From Streptomyces sp. SLBN-118 (GTDB lineage Bacteria > Actinomycetota > Actinomycetes > Streptomycetales > Streptomycetaceae): a DNA stretch of 64,000 nucleotides. The notes under the pieces are model-generated. The model worked only from the letters and a program-made list of their open reading frames with translations. It was not told the DNA's origin and did not search any database. Both the position numbers and the translations under genes were made by a program. Location of the stretch: contig NZ_VFNP01000002.1 of the NCBI RefSeq assembly GCF_006715635.1, positions 2,728,001 to 2,792,000 on the forward strand. Reading direction: 5' to 3'. Below, in pieces: positions 8,137 through 19,832 of the stretch (position 1 is the stretch's first letter; each line of letters begins with the position of its first letter).

Positions 8137-9117
8137 TCAGAGCACCCGCCACCGCACCAGCGCGGCCAGCACCGCCACCCCCGGCAACAGCGGCATCCAT
8201 ACGGTGAGGAAGCGGAACCCGAGAACCGTCGCGGTGGCGACCACGAGCGGCGCGCCCACCGTGACGAGGGCGACGGCCAGGGCGGGTTCGACCGAGCCGA
8301 TGCCACCCGGGGCCGGGATGAAACCGGCCGCGATGCTCGCCGCCAGATAGGCGATCACGATGTACGGCCACGAGACCGGCAGTTCGAGGGCGAGCGCGAC
8401 ACAGACCAGCACGCCGGCCAGCAGCGGGAAGGCGAGCGCCCCGCCCCACAGGGCAAGTGACCGGGCGGGCCGCTTGTGCAGTGCGCGTGCGTCGGTCAGC
8501 GCGGTACTCAGGAATCCGGTGACGAAGCGGCGTAGCCGCGGTATCGAGAGCAGCACGATCACTGCCATTCCGATCACGGCAACCGCGACGAGGAGCGCCG
8601 TCGGGACCGTACTCCCCGGCGGTAGGAGTTCGTCGAGCCGCAGCGCGTCGGGGAAAGCCAGCACGAGCCCGAGGAGCAGTCCGCTCCTGGCGACCGCCTC
8701 GACCAGACTGTAGAGCGCGAGCGCGGCCGTCGACCGGTCCAGCGGAATGCCGCAGCCGCGCAGGAAGCGCAGGGTGACCATATGCGCCCCGAGCCCGGCC
8801 GGGAGCAGGTGGTTGGCGGCTCCGGCGGCGAACTGCGAGGCGAGCAGGCGCCCGGTGGGGAGCCGTTCGACGACGGTTCCCTGGCGTACACAGGACGCGG
8901 CCACCCAGCACAGTCCGGTGACGACGGCGCCCATGAGCAGCCAACTGATGTCGGCGCCGCCGAGGCGGCCGACGCCGGAGGCCACGAGGGGCCAGTTCCC
9001 GACCGCCCAGACTGCGACCAGGACGAACGGGGTGAAGCAGACGATCCGGCGTACGGGCAACTGCCGCAGACGGTTCACCGGGTGCCGTTGCAGGGGGAGG
9101 GTCTCGGGCATGGCCAC
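8137..9117 (-). CDS. LPG synthase TM / AglD-like flippase-domain membrane protein
   Basis: About 326 aa with roughly eight hydrophobic helices. The diagnostic family stretch near residue 270 reads GFIPAPGGIGSVEPALA, matching the P-[GA]-G-[IL]-G motif of the lysylphosphatidylglycerol synthetase transmembrane (AglD/DUF2156-like) family. There is no C-terminal aminoacyl-transferase domain, so it is the integral-membrane half only, likely a lipid-linked precursor flippase or a polyprenyl-glycan handling protein. The start is GTG 9117, with ATG two codons inside as an alternative. It converges on the GYD gene with 63 nt between them. Substrate unknown. Confidence 0.8.
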   Translation of the reverse strand: MAMPETLPLQRHPVNRLRQLPVRRIVCFTPFVLVAVWAVGNWPLVASGVGRLGGADISWLLMGAVVTGLCWVAASCVRQGTVVERLPTGRLLASQFAAGAANHLLPAGLGAHMVTLRFLRGCGIPLDRSTAALALYSLVEAVARSGLLLGLVLAFPDALRLDELLPPGSTVPTALLVAVAVIGMAVIVLLSIPRLRRFVTGFLSTALTDARALHKRPARSLALWGGALAFPLLAGVLVCVALALELPVSWPYIVIAYLAASIAAGFIPAPGGIGSVEPALAVALVTVGAPLVVATATVLGFRFLTVWMPLLPGVAVLAALVRWRVL

Positions 9118-9284
9118 GTTCTCGGCCGTCCTTCTTTCATGGGGCCCGTCTCGCAGCGCGATCGCGTTACGAGACAGGAGGGCTGCCCGGGAACCTGCCC
9201 CTCTCCGTCTGCATCCCGGTGTCGCGAACCCGACATCCAGCGGATACGTCGGTGGCCTCTGGGGGCACCGGTGCTGTCACGTCG

Positions 9285-9767
9285 CTACAGCGCGGCACAG
9301 ACCAGCAGGGCGAATGACGCGATCGTGAACAGCGTGCGGATCAGGTGGAGGACGTTCCAGCGGGGCTCGAGGGCCGCGCGGACCTCGCTGTCGGGCCCGG
9401 CCGAGGGATCGTTCTCCGACGTGGCGAGGGCGTTGTTCAGAGGGATGTTGCCGGCGACGGTGACGAGGTGATTGAGGACCGCGCACACCAGACCCGCGAT
9501 GATCAGCCAACGCTGGGTGTCCGTACGCCCGTCGACGGGGACGGCGAGGGCCGCGACCGGGAAGGCGATGATCCCGAAGAAGATGAGCAGGAAGAGCGGG
9601 CGCGGTACGACCTCGTTGATACGGCGCATGGCGGTGAGGAACTGGTCGTCGGACAGCCGGGCGAGAGCGGGCATGACCCCGGTCCGGAAAGTCAGCATGA
9701 ACCCCGCGTACAGACCGGTGGAGATGATGGCGAGGGCGAGCAGAAGGGTGGCCATGGTCCACATCAT
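9285..9767 (-). CDS. DUF1772 (anthrone oxygenase-like) membrane protein
   Basis: 160 aa, four transmembrane helices. The sequence TGLYAGFMLTF near the start, MRRINEVVPRP in the first cytoplasmic loop and HLVTVAGNIPLNNALA in the middle are hallmarks of the DUF1772 family, which includes fungal anthrone oxygenases and many bacterial proteins of unknown role. Two ATGs are adjacent at 9762-9767; the frame extends further upstream but that part has no family resemblance. The gene stands alone between two minus-strand neighbours. The function in Streptomyces is not established. Confidence 0.8.
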   Translation of the reverse strand: MMWTMATLLLALAIISTGLYAGFMLTFRTGVMPALARLSDDQFLTAMRRINEVVPRPLFLLIFFGIIAFPVAALAVPVDGRTDTQRWLIIAGLVCAVLNHLVTVAGNIPLNNALATSENDPSAGPDSEVRAALEPRWNVLHLIRTLFTIASFALLVCAAL

Positions 9768-10002
9768 GTCCCGCCGCGCCTGGCCGACGCGACAGCCGTA
9801 GCGGCCGAGCTGCGCGCCGGGTCGCGAGGACGGGAGGAGCGGGGCGGGAGGAGCGCGGCGCGCATCGGGGCAGGACCCCAGTGCCGTGCAGCGCGCCCAG
9901 CCCGTCCGCCTCCGGCTCCCAGACACGCGGCCCCGCGGACGGGCCGCCGGTCGGATCAGGCCGCCGGCGCCGCCGCGCAGCCCGGCCGCGCCGAGCCCCG
10001 TT

Positions 10003-11583
10003 TCAGTCCCGCAGCCTCTGCGCCTGCCTGATCGCCACCGCCAGCTGTCGCACGGCGCCGTCCTCGGTCGACTTCGCCAGCGTCCCCGCACGCCCGGCCA
10101 GTTCGCCCAGACCCGGCGCGCCCGGCATCGAGCCGCCCCTCAGCGATTCGGCGAAATATGCCGCGATCGCCGTGACCTGGAGCCTCTTGGAGGCTCCGTC
10201 CCACAGCGCGCCGTCGATCGCATCCGTCTCGACCGAGCCCGTCTGCTCGTGCGGGGCACGCGTGCGTGGATCGAGCCAGCGGACGGTCGCCGTCGCGACA
10301 TGGCCGACGGCGCCGTCCCGCAGCCGTACGGCATAAAGCGCCGTCGCCGTGTGGCCCGGGCCGACCTCACCGCCGTCCACACGGTCGTTGCGGAAGTCCT
10401 CGTCGGCGACCGCTCGGTTCTCGTAGCCGATGAGCCGGAACTGCTTGACGGTCTCAGGGTCGAAGGCCACCTGCGCCTTGGCGTCCCGGGCGCGCAGCTG
10501 GACATGGGTGGGCAGTTGGTCGACGAAGACCTTCCTGGCCTGCTCGCTGGTTGAGACGTACGTGGTGTGGCCGTCGCCCTTGTCGGCGAGCCGCTCCATC
10601 AGCTCGTCACCGTAATCACTGCCGACGCCCACGCCGAAGAGCGTGATGCCGTACTCCCGGCGCGCGTCGTCGATGCGGTCGAGGATCGCGTCGGCGTCTG
10701 TCTCGCCGGTGTTGGCGAGGGCGTCGGAGAGGAGCACGACGCGATTGGTCGCTCCGCGGCGACGGCCCTCGACCGCCTCGTCGTATCCGGTCCGCACTCC
10801 CGCCTCGACATTGGTGGAGTCTGTCGGTTCCAGGCTGTCGATCACGGAGTGGATCCGGTCGCGGCTGCCCTTGAGCGTGGTCATCGGCAGCCGGGTCTCA
10901 GCCTCGTCGCTGAAGGTGACGACGGCGATTGAGTCGTCGTCGCGCAGCTCGTCGGTGAGGATCCCCAGCGATTTCTGGACGAGGTCGAGGCGGCCCGGCT
11001 CTGCCATGGAACCGGAGATGTCTATGACGAACGTGAGGGCGGCGGGCGGCCGTTCGCCCGTACGGTCGGAGGGGCGGGTCGAGAGCCCCACGCGCACCAG
11101 CGACCAGTTCTCCCCGTCCGCTTCGCCCTCGGCGGCCCGGGGCCGGGCGCCGTCGACCGTCACCGAGAAGCCGTCGCCCTTCGGCCGCGGATAGTCCTGC
11201 CGGAAGCTGTTGACGAACTCCTCTGGCCTGATGTCACCGGGCTGCGGCCGATGTCCGTCGGCGAGTGTGCGGCGGGCATAGCCGTACGAGGCGGTGTCGA
11301 CGTCGAGCGCGAAGGTCGACAGGTAGTCGGCCGCCGGCCTGGAATCCTGGAGCGCGTCCTTCCGCTGTCCTTCCGGCCCGCCGTCAACACCTGCCGCGGC
11401 GCCCCCTCCACCGTCCGGCACGATCGGCGCGGGTGCGGGTTTCTCGCCGTCGTTCGCCCGCCGCTCGCCGCTGTGAGAGGTCCGGTCGGCCTGGCCGCCC
11501 CCACTGCAGCCCGCGGCCAGCAGCATGCCGCCGACCAGTATCGCGGCTGCCGCTCCCCTGTACGTCCGTGTGCTGAGCTTCAT
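10003..11583 (-). CDS. VWA-domain lipoprotein (DUF3520 family)
   Basis: 526 aa. The N-terminus has a lipobox, GGMLLAAGC, so it should be lipid-anchored outside the membrane. A Gly/Asp-rich linker follows, then a von Willebrand-A N-terminal segment (around STFALDVDTASYGYARR), and a VWA domain from about residue 185 opening with the metal-site motif FVIDISGSM and later including SDALANTGE. A C-terminal DUF3520-like domain completes it. VWA lipoproteins of this type bind protein partners through a divalent metal ion. No neighbour clearly shares its role. The start is well supported by the signal peptide. Confidence 0.88.
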   Translation of the reverse strand: MKLSTRTYRGAAAAILVGGMLLAAGCSGGGQADRTSHSGERRANDGEKPAPAPIVPDGGGGAAAGVDGGPEGQRKDALQDSRPAADYLSTFALDVDTASYGYARRTLADGHRPQPGDIRPEEFVNSFRQDYPRPKGDGFSVTVDGARPRAAEGEADGENWSLVRVGLSTRPSDRTGERPPAALTFVIDISGSMAEPGRLDLVQKSLGILTDELRDDDSIAVVTFSDEAETRLPMTTLKGSRDRIHSVIDSLEPTDSTNVEAGVRTGYDEAVEGRRRGATNRVVLLSDALANTGETDADAILDRIDDARREYGITLFGVGVGSDYGDELMERLADKGDGHTTYVSTSEQARKVFVDQLPTHVQLRARDAKAQVAFDPETVKQFRLIGYENRAVADEDFRNDRVDGGEVGPGHTATALYAVRLRDGAVGHVATATVRWLDPRTRAPHEQTGSVETDAIDGALWDGASKRLQVTAIAAYFAESLRGGSMPGAPGLGELAGRAGTLAKSTEDGAVRQLAVAIRQAQRLRD

Positions 11584-11844
11584 TTGGGCTCCTCTGGATC
11601 GTCACTTGTGAATGTGACGTCCCAGACGGCTCCAGGGAGCAGTCGAACGAGTTGCGGATGAATCTCGATGCGGCAACGGCGGGCGGGAGTTGCCCTGGCC
11701 CCCGAATTCCAGCGAACTGGCAAGGACTCGCCACTCCCCGAACAGGCCTTGTCACCATGAGCATTCGTGTGGGTACATGGAGTGGCGTACGAATCCGAAG
11801 GGGACGGACCGTATGTCTGTGTGGATGACGGGGGATGATCTGCG

Positions 11845-12546
11845 ATGGCAGTGGGGGTGGTTCCGGGCTCCGTGCTCGGTCAAGACGTTTCACGGTCTGT
11901 TCTGCGCGACGCGCCTGGGCAGCCTGTTCATGGAGTGGCGCACGTGAGAGCGGCCCTGACCAGGCTGGTCCGCTCCGCACGCCGTGAGCTCCTCAGCTTC
12001 GACGACCCGGCAGGTGCGCTGGGCCACGGCATTCCGGAGCCGTTCCTCGAATTCGCCGGTGCCTGCGTGCGTTCGGCCACGGGGCAGAGTGCGGCGGTCC
12101 GGCGTATCGCGCCACGGCAGGGACTCACTCATGTGCGGGAGCCGTGGCACTGCCCCGGCTCGGTCAGGGTGACGGACTCCATTCCGTTCAAGATGGTCGT
12201 CGCGGACCGCACGGTCGCCGCCGTGCCGCTGGATCTGGAGCTGCACTACAACGGCGTGCTGCTGATCCGCGATCCGGTTGTCGTCCAGACCCTGGTCCGC
12301 ACACACCGCACCTGGTGGGACACGGGTGATGATCCGACCCGACATAGGGTGGCCGGCACCGCGCCGGCCCATCTGCGGCCCGTGCTCCACGCCCTGCTGG
12401 CCGGGCTCACGGACGAGGCGGCCGCAACCCGGCTCGGCATGTCGGGGCGTACGTACAGCCGCCGCGTCGGTGAACTGCTCACCGCTCTTGGCACGACGAG
12501 CCGCTTCCGGGCGGGAGCGGAAGCGGCTCGTCGGGGCTGGCTGTAG
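11845..12546 (+). CDS. LuxR-type HTH transcriptional regulator
   Basis: 233 aa from ATG 11845; a later GTG at 11944 is a possible alternative. The last 60 residues form an HTH: LRPVLHALLAGLTDEAAATRLGMS then RTYSRRVGELLTALGTTSRF, the LuxR/TrmB-like pattern seen in stand-alone Streptomyces regulators. The first 170 residues resemble the sensor half of such proteins (phospholipase-D-like fold, LELHYNGVLLIRDP). It diverges from the VWA lipoprotein gene, with 261 bp between them that may carry both promoters. The effector and targets are unknown. Confidence 0.75.
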   Translation: MAVGVVPGSVLGQDVSRSVLRDAPGQPVHGVAHVRAALTRLVRSARRELLSFDDPAGALGHGIPEPFLEFAGACVRSATGQSAAVRRIAPRQGLTHVREPWHCPGSVRVTDSIPFKMVVADRTVAAVPLDLELHYNGVLLIRDPVVVQTLVRTHRTWWDTGDDPTRHRVAGTAPAHLRPVLHALLAGLTDEAAATRLGMSGRTYSRRVGELLTALGTTSRFRAGAEAARRGWL

Positions 12547-12569
12547 CGGTACGACTCTCCGGGCGCCTG

Positions 12570-13423
12570 CTAGGACACGATGTCCTTGCGGGAGAAGTTC
12601 CGGAAAGCGAGCGCGAACAGCACCAGGGCATACGCCACCGAGACCGCCGCGCCCTTCACCATGCCGTTCCACTCCAGCTGTGGCTGAAGCGCGTCGATCC
12701 ATGCGAACTGCCAATGCGCGGGCAGCACATCACGCCATGACCCGAGTGCCGTGACCGCGTCCAGCACATTGCCGATGATCGTCAGTCCCACCGCGCCGCC
12801 GACCGCGCCCAGCGGAGCGTCGGTCTTGGTGGACAACCAGAACGCAAGCCCCGCCGTGACCAGTTGGGAGACAAAGATGAAAGCCACGACCAGCGCCAGA
12901 CGCGGCAGCGTGTCGCCGGTGTCCAGGGAGCCGCCCGTGGGCAGCTCCAGCGGCCCCCAGCCATAAGCCATGGAGCCCGTCGCCAGAGCCACCAGGGGCA
13001 GCAGCAGCATCGCCCCCGCGCTGAAGCCGAGTGCCACCACAAGCTTGGACCACAGCAGCCGGGTGCGTGGCACAGGCGCGGCGAGCAGATAGCGCAGGGA
13101 CGACCAACTGGCCTCCGACGCCACGGTGTCGCCGCAGAACAGCGCCACGGGCACCACGAGAAGGAACCCCGCCGAGACGAACAGACAGGTAGCCGCGAAG
13201 TTCGCCCCGGAGGCGGTGGCCGTGTCCGTCAGGTTTACCCGGCCGCTGTCCCTGCCGTCCGGGGTGCCGCCGATCGCGAAGGCGGCCATCAGAATGAGAG
13301 GCAGCGCGGCCAGCACCCCGGCCATGACCAGCGTCCGCCTGCGCTTCAGTTGTCGTAGGGCCTCGACTCGCAGCGGCAGGGTGTGCCGTGCCCGGTAACC
13401 CGGGGCCGACTCGACCAGCGTGC

Positions 13424-13427
<4 letters not shown>
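12570..13427 (-). CDS. ABC-2 type transporter permease
   Basis: 285 aa with six predicted helices. It is typical of ABC-2 permeases: a cytoplasmic N-terminus with LRRRTLV-like basic residues, a large extracytoplasmic loop after helix 1, and DTVASEASWSSLRYLLAAPVPR before helix 3. Its ATG overlaps the stop of the upstream hydrolase/ATPase fusion by 4 nt (13424-13427), so the two are translationally coupled and should form one transporter, with two copies of each. Cargo unknown. Confidence 0.88.
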
Positions 13428-16189
<2,762 letters not shown>

Positions 16190-16321
16190 GCTTGAAACCC
16201 TAAGCGGCTCCCCTGTGTCGCTCGGCTGCCGCCAGGCGGAACTGCTGAGCCTCCTCGAGTAGTACGGAGTACTGTCCTCGTACACCAGACGCGGTATGCA
16301 CCGCCGCCCGAAGGGACCGGT

Positions 16322-16750
16322 ATGACCCGTATGGACATCCGGCGCGCGACCACGGTGGCCGAACTCGTCGCGGCCGAGCATCTCTATGACGGGCCGGCGC
16401 GGGCGGAGTGGGCGGAGCGTTTCCTGGCGGCGCCCGGGCATCTGATGCTGATCGCCTATGTCGACGGGAGTCCTGCCGGCATGGTCTCGGGCATCGAGAT
16501 GCTCCATCCCGACAAGGGCACGGAGATGTGTCTGTACGAGCTGTCGGTGGACGAGCCGTACCGCAGGCGGGGCATCGGACGGGCACTGGTGGAGGCGCTG
16601 CGCGTGGTGGCGCGCGAGCGTGGCTGCTACGACCTCTGGGTCGGCGTGGACACGGACAATGACCCGGCGCTGGCGACGTACCGCTCGGCCGGTGCGAAGG
16701 ACGACGGGGTATTCGCGATGCTCACGTGGGAGTTCCCGGACGGGGAGTGA
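16322..16750 (+). CDS. GNAT acetyltransferase, AAC(3)-I-like
   Basis: 142 aa. It has the GNAT acetyl-CoA site (LSVDEPYRRRGIGRALVEAL) and the flanking strands of the AAC(3)-I aminoglycoside 3-N-acetyltransferase branch: EMCLYELSV before the site and GVDTDNDPALATYRSAGA after it. Resemblance to that branch does not prove aminoglycoside activity, because many environmental relatives act on other amines. It diverges from the hydrolase/ABC gene across 132 bp. ATG 16322 follows AAGGGACCGGT, an acceptable ribosome site. Confidence 0.8.
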   Translation: MTRMDIRRATTVAELVAAEHLYDGPARAEWAERFLAAPGHLMLIAYVDGSPAGMVSGIEMLHPDKGTEMCLYELSVDEPYRRRGIGRALVEALRVVARERGCYDLWVGVDTDNDPALATYRSAGAKDDGVFAMLTWEFPDGE

Positions 16751-16941
16751 ACACCGCCGCGCGAGCGCCGATTTGTGACCTTATGGGTGTTCACAATGTG
16801 TGGATCCGTCATGCGGCAAGTAGCGATGCTGTCTTGTGTCGCAGGTCACGTGCCGAGACCCTGGCCAGCGCATATGCAGCTCCTGGCACCATGCACGCCC
16901 GTACTTGTCCGTCATCGGTCAACGAAAGGTAGGTGCACGAG

Positions 16942-18120
16942 ATGAGAGCCACTGCCCGACGCGTCGGGGCGCTGATACCCGTCATAGCCCTCGCCGCCGG
17001 TCTCCAGTTCGCCGCCTCCCCCACCGCGCAGAGCGCGCCCCTCGGCGATCTTCGTCTCGCTCCCACTGCAACTGCCATACAGAACAGCTGGATTGTCGTC
17101 TTCAGGGACGGCTCGACCCGCGCCGCCGATCTGGGCGTCACCCCAAAACTCACCTACCACAGCGTCCTCCGGGGCTTCTCCGCGACCATGTCCGGCGACA
17201 AGGCGGCGAAGCTCGCCGCCGATCCGCGCGTGGCGTACGTCGAGCAGAACGCCACGGTCCGTCTCAACGGCACCCAGCCCAACCCCACCTGGGGCATCGA
17301 CCGCATCGATCAGCGGAGTCTGCCGCTGTCGAAGTCGTACACCTACAGCACCACCGCGCCGAACGTGAACGCGTACATCATCGACACCGGGATCCGCACC
17401 TCCCACAGCGAGTTCGGCGGCCGCGCGAGCGTCGGCACGGACACCGTGGGCGGCGGCCAGAACGGCCAGGACTGCAACGGCCACGGCACGCATGTGGCAG
17501 GCACGGTCGGCGGCAAGACGTACGGCGTGGCCAAGGCTGTCAAGCTGATCGCCGTACGCGTCCTGGACTGCCAGGGCTCGGGAACGACGGCCGGGGTCAT
17601 CGCGGGCATCGACTGGGTGACCGCCAACGCGAAGAAGCCGGCCGTGGCGAACATGAGCCTGGGCGGCGGGGCCAACACCTCGCTGGACAACGCGGTGAAG
17701 AAGTCCATCGCCTCGGGCGTCAGCTATGCGATCGCCGCGGGCAACGGCAACTTCCTCGGCCTTCCCATGAACGCGTGCAACTCCTCGCCGGCCCGCGTCC
17801 CGGAGGCGATCACAGTCGGCGCGACGGACAACACGGACCGGAGGGCGTCGTTCTCCAACTACGGGACGTGCCTTGACCTGTTCGCACCGGGCGTGAACAT
17901 CACCTCGTCGTGGAAGGGCAGCGACACGGCGACGAACACGATCTCGGGCACGTCGATGGCGACGCCGCACACGGCGGGCGTCGCGGCGCTGTATCTGGCG
18001 ACGCACGCGACGGCGTCCCCGGCGCAGGTCAGGAACGCGATCGTGAACGGCGCGACGACGGGCAAGGTCCAGGACCCGCGGACCGGCTCCCCGAACAGGC
18101 TGCTGTACTCGCTGTTCTAG
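16942..18120 (+). CDS. Secreted subtilisin-like serine protease (S8)
   Basis: 392 aa preproenzyme. A signal peptide (residues 1-31, ending near AQSA) precedes an I9-type inhibitor propeptide (IVVFRDGSTR to AYVEQNATVRL) and an S8 catalytic domain. The triad is Asp148 (IIDTGI), His181 (NGHGTHVAG) and Ser338 (GTSMATPH); the oxyanion Asn is in AAGNGN. I chose ATG 16942 because GGTAGG ends 8 nt before it, whereas the GTG at 16933 lies too close to that site. It ends the domain at residue 392 with no C-terminal extension. It is monocistronic and followed by a very strong hairpin. Confidence 0.93.
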   Translation: MRATARRVGALIPVIALAAGLQFAASPTAQSAPLGDLRLAPTATAIQNSWIVVFRDGSTRAADLGVTPKLTYHSVLRGFSATMSGDKAAKLAADPRVAYVEQNATVRLNGTQPNPTWGIDRIDQRSLPLSKSYTYSTTAPNVNAYIIDTGIRTSHSEFGGRASVGTDTVGGGQNGQDCNGHGTHVAGTVGGKTYGVAKAVKLIAVRVLDCQGSGTTAGVIAGIDWVTANAKKPAVANMSLGGGANTSLDNAVKKSIASGVSYAIAAGNGNFLGLPMNACNSSPARVPEAITVGATDNTDRRASFSNYGTCLDLFAPGVNITSSWKGSDTATNTISGTSMATPHTAGVAALYLATHATASPAQVRNAIVNGATTGKVQDPRTGSPNRLLYSLF

Positions 18121-18136
18121 GTTCCAGCCGAGCAAC

Positions 18137-18180
18137 TGCCTCAGGGGTTCCTGCCCGACCGGGCAGGAACCCCTGAGGCA
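18137..18180. terminator. Strong bidirectional hairpin terminator
   Basis: Positions 18137-18156 and 18161-18180 are a perfect 20-bp inverted repeat around GACC. It lies 16 nt past the protease stop, between convergent transcription units. Confidence 0.92.
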
Positions 18181-18254
18181 ATGCCTGTGCCCGTTCCCGT
18201 CGCCGAAAAACTCGTGCTCTCGTCAGTGAGTTGGACGAGAGATACTGAACGGGT

Positions 18255-18289
18255 CCGGCCCGCACGGACGGCGGGTCCGTGCGGGCCGG
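18255..18289 (-). terminator. Terminator of the iol/mmsA operon
   Basis: A perfect 15-bp stem (18255-18269 with 18275-18289) and a 5-nt loop, located 18 nt beyond the mmsA stop on the minus strand. Confidence 0.85.
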
Positions 18290-18306
18290 GGCGATCCGGG
18301 GTGGCG

Positions 18307-19806
18307 TCAGTGGTTGCGGGGGAAGCCCAGGTCCACGCCGATGTGGCCCTCCGACGGGTCCGGCCAGCGGGTGGTGACGACCTTGCCGCGGGTGTAGAAG
18401 TGCACGCCGTCGTTGCCGTAGATGTGGTGGTCGCCGAAGAGCGAGTCCTTCCAGCCGCCGAAGGAGTGGTAGCCGACGGGGACGGGGATCGGCACGTTCA
18501 CGCCGACCATGCCCGCCTCGACCTCCAGCTGGAAGCGGCGCGCGGCGCCGCCGTCGCGGGTGAAGACGGCCGTGCCGTTGCCGTACGGGGAGGCGTTGAT
18601 GAGAGCCAGGCCGTCCTCGTACGTCTCGGCGCGCAGCACGCACAGCACCGGGCCGAAGATCTCGTCGCGGTACGCGTCGGAGTCCGTGGAGACCTTGTCG
18701 AGCAGCGACAGTCCGATCCAGTGACCGTCCTCGAAGCCGTCGACTGTGTAGCCGGTGCCGTCGAGCACGACCTCCGCGCCTTGGCCCGCCGCGCCCGTGA
18801 CATAGGTGGCGACCTTGTCGCGGTGAGCCTTGGTGATCAGCGGGCCCATCTCGGACTCGGGGTCGTTACCGGGGCCGATCTTGATCTTCTCGGCGCGCTC
18901 GCGGATCTTGTCCACCAGCTCGTCGGCGATGGAGCTGATCGCCACCACGGCGGAGATCGCCATGCACCGCTCACCTGCGGAGCCGTACGCCGCAGAGACC
19001 GCCGCGTCCGCGGCCGCGTCCAGGTCCGCGTCGGGCAGGACCAGCATGTGGTTCTTCGCGCCGCCCAGCGCCTGGACCCGCTTGCCGTTGGCGGATGCGG
19101 TGGCGTGGATGTAGCGGGCGATCGGGGTGGAGCCGACGAAGGAGACCGCGGCGACGCCCGGGTGCGTGAGCAGCGCATCGACGGCGACCTTGTCGCCGTG
19201 GACGACATTGAGCACGCCGTCGGGCAGGCCCGCCTCGGCGGCCAGCTCCGCGAGGAGGTGCGCGGGCGAGGGATCCTTCTCACTGGGCTTCAGTACGAAG
19301 GTGTTTCCACAGGCGATCGCCAGCGGGAACATCCACATCGGGACCATCGCGGGGAAGTTGAACGGCGTGATGCCCGCGACGACGCCGAGCGACTGGCGGA
19401 TCGCGGAGACGTCGACCCGGTTGGAGACCTGAGTGGACAGCTCGCCCTTGAGCTGGGTGGTGATGCCACAGGCGAGCTCCACGATCTCCAGACCGCGGGC
19501 GACCTCGCCGAGCGCGTCGGAGTGGACCTTGCCGTGCTCGGCGGTGATCAGCGCGGCGATGTCGTCGCGGCGCGCGTCGAGCAGTGCACGGTAGCGGAAG
19601 AGGATGGAGGTGCGCTGGGCCAGCGAGGACGTGCCCCAGGTGGCATACGCCTCCTTCGCCGCGCTGACGGCGGCGTCGACCTCCTCCGTCGAGGCGAGGG
19701 CGACCTGGGTGGTGACGGCGCCGGTCGCCGGGTCGGTGACCGGGCCCCAGTTGCCTGACGCGCCCTCGACGGTCTTGCCACCGATCCAGTGGTTGACGGT
19801 CTTCAT
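18307..19806 (-). CDS. mmsA: (Methyl)malonate-semialdehyde dehydrogenase, CoA-acylating
   Basis: 499 aa, the usual length for MmsA/IolA. It is a member of the aldehyde dehydrogenase superfamily that makes acetyl- or propionyl-CoA, CO2 and NADH from malonate or methylmalonate semialdehyde. Catalytic Cys281 is in GSAGERCMA; the NAD-binding segment GITPFNFPAMVPMWM and the SEKDPSP signature are present. AAGGAG lies 7 nt before ATG 19806. It is the last gene of the inositol operon, 26 nt after iolD, and its position makes malonate semialdehyde from the aldolase step the natural substrate. It may also serve valine breakdown. Confidence 0.95.
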   Translation of the reverse strand: MKTVNHWIGGKTVEGASGNWGPVTDPATGAVTTQVALASTEEVDAAVSAAKEAYATWGTSSLAQRTSILFRYRALLDARRDDIAALITAEHGKVHSDALGEVARGLEIVELACGITTQLKGELSTQVSNRVDVSAIRQSLGVVAGITPFNFPAMVPMWMFPLAIACGNTFVLKPSEKDPSPAHLLAELAAEAGLPDGVLNVVHGDKVAVDALLTHPGVAAVSFVGSTPIARYIHATASANGKRVQALGGAKNHMLVLPDADLDAAADAAVSAAYGSAGERCMAISAVVAISSIADELVDKIRERAEKIKIGPGNDPESEMGPLITKAHRDKVATYVTGAAGQGAEVVLDGTGYTVDGFEDGHWIGLSLLDKVSTDSDAYRDEIFGPVLCVLRAETYEDGLALINASPYGNGTAVFTRDGGAARRFQLEVEAGMVGVNVPIPVPVGYHSFGGWKDSLFGDHHIYGNDGVHFYTRGKVVTTRWPDPSEGHIGVDLGFPRNH

Positions 19807-19832
19807 TTCATGCTCCTTCGCAGATGGCGGCG

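Noticed and set aside
11690..11947. Small plus-strand frame beginning upstream of the LuxR-type gene, with MEWRT near its start and end
   Set aside because: The two CATGGAGTGGCG copies (about 11776 and 11929) are curious, but the frame overlaps the regulator and has no protein-like features.
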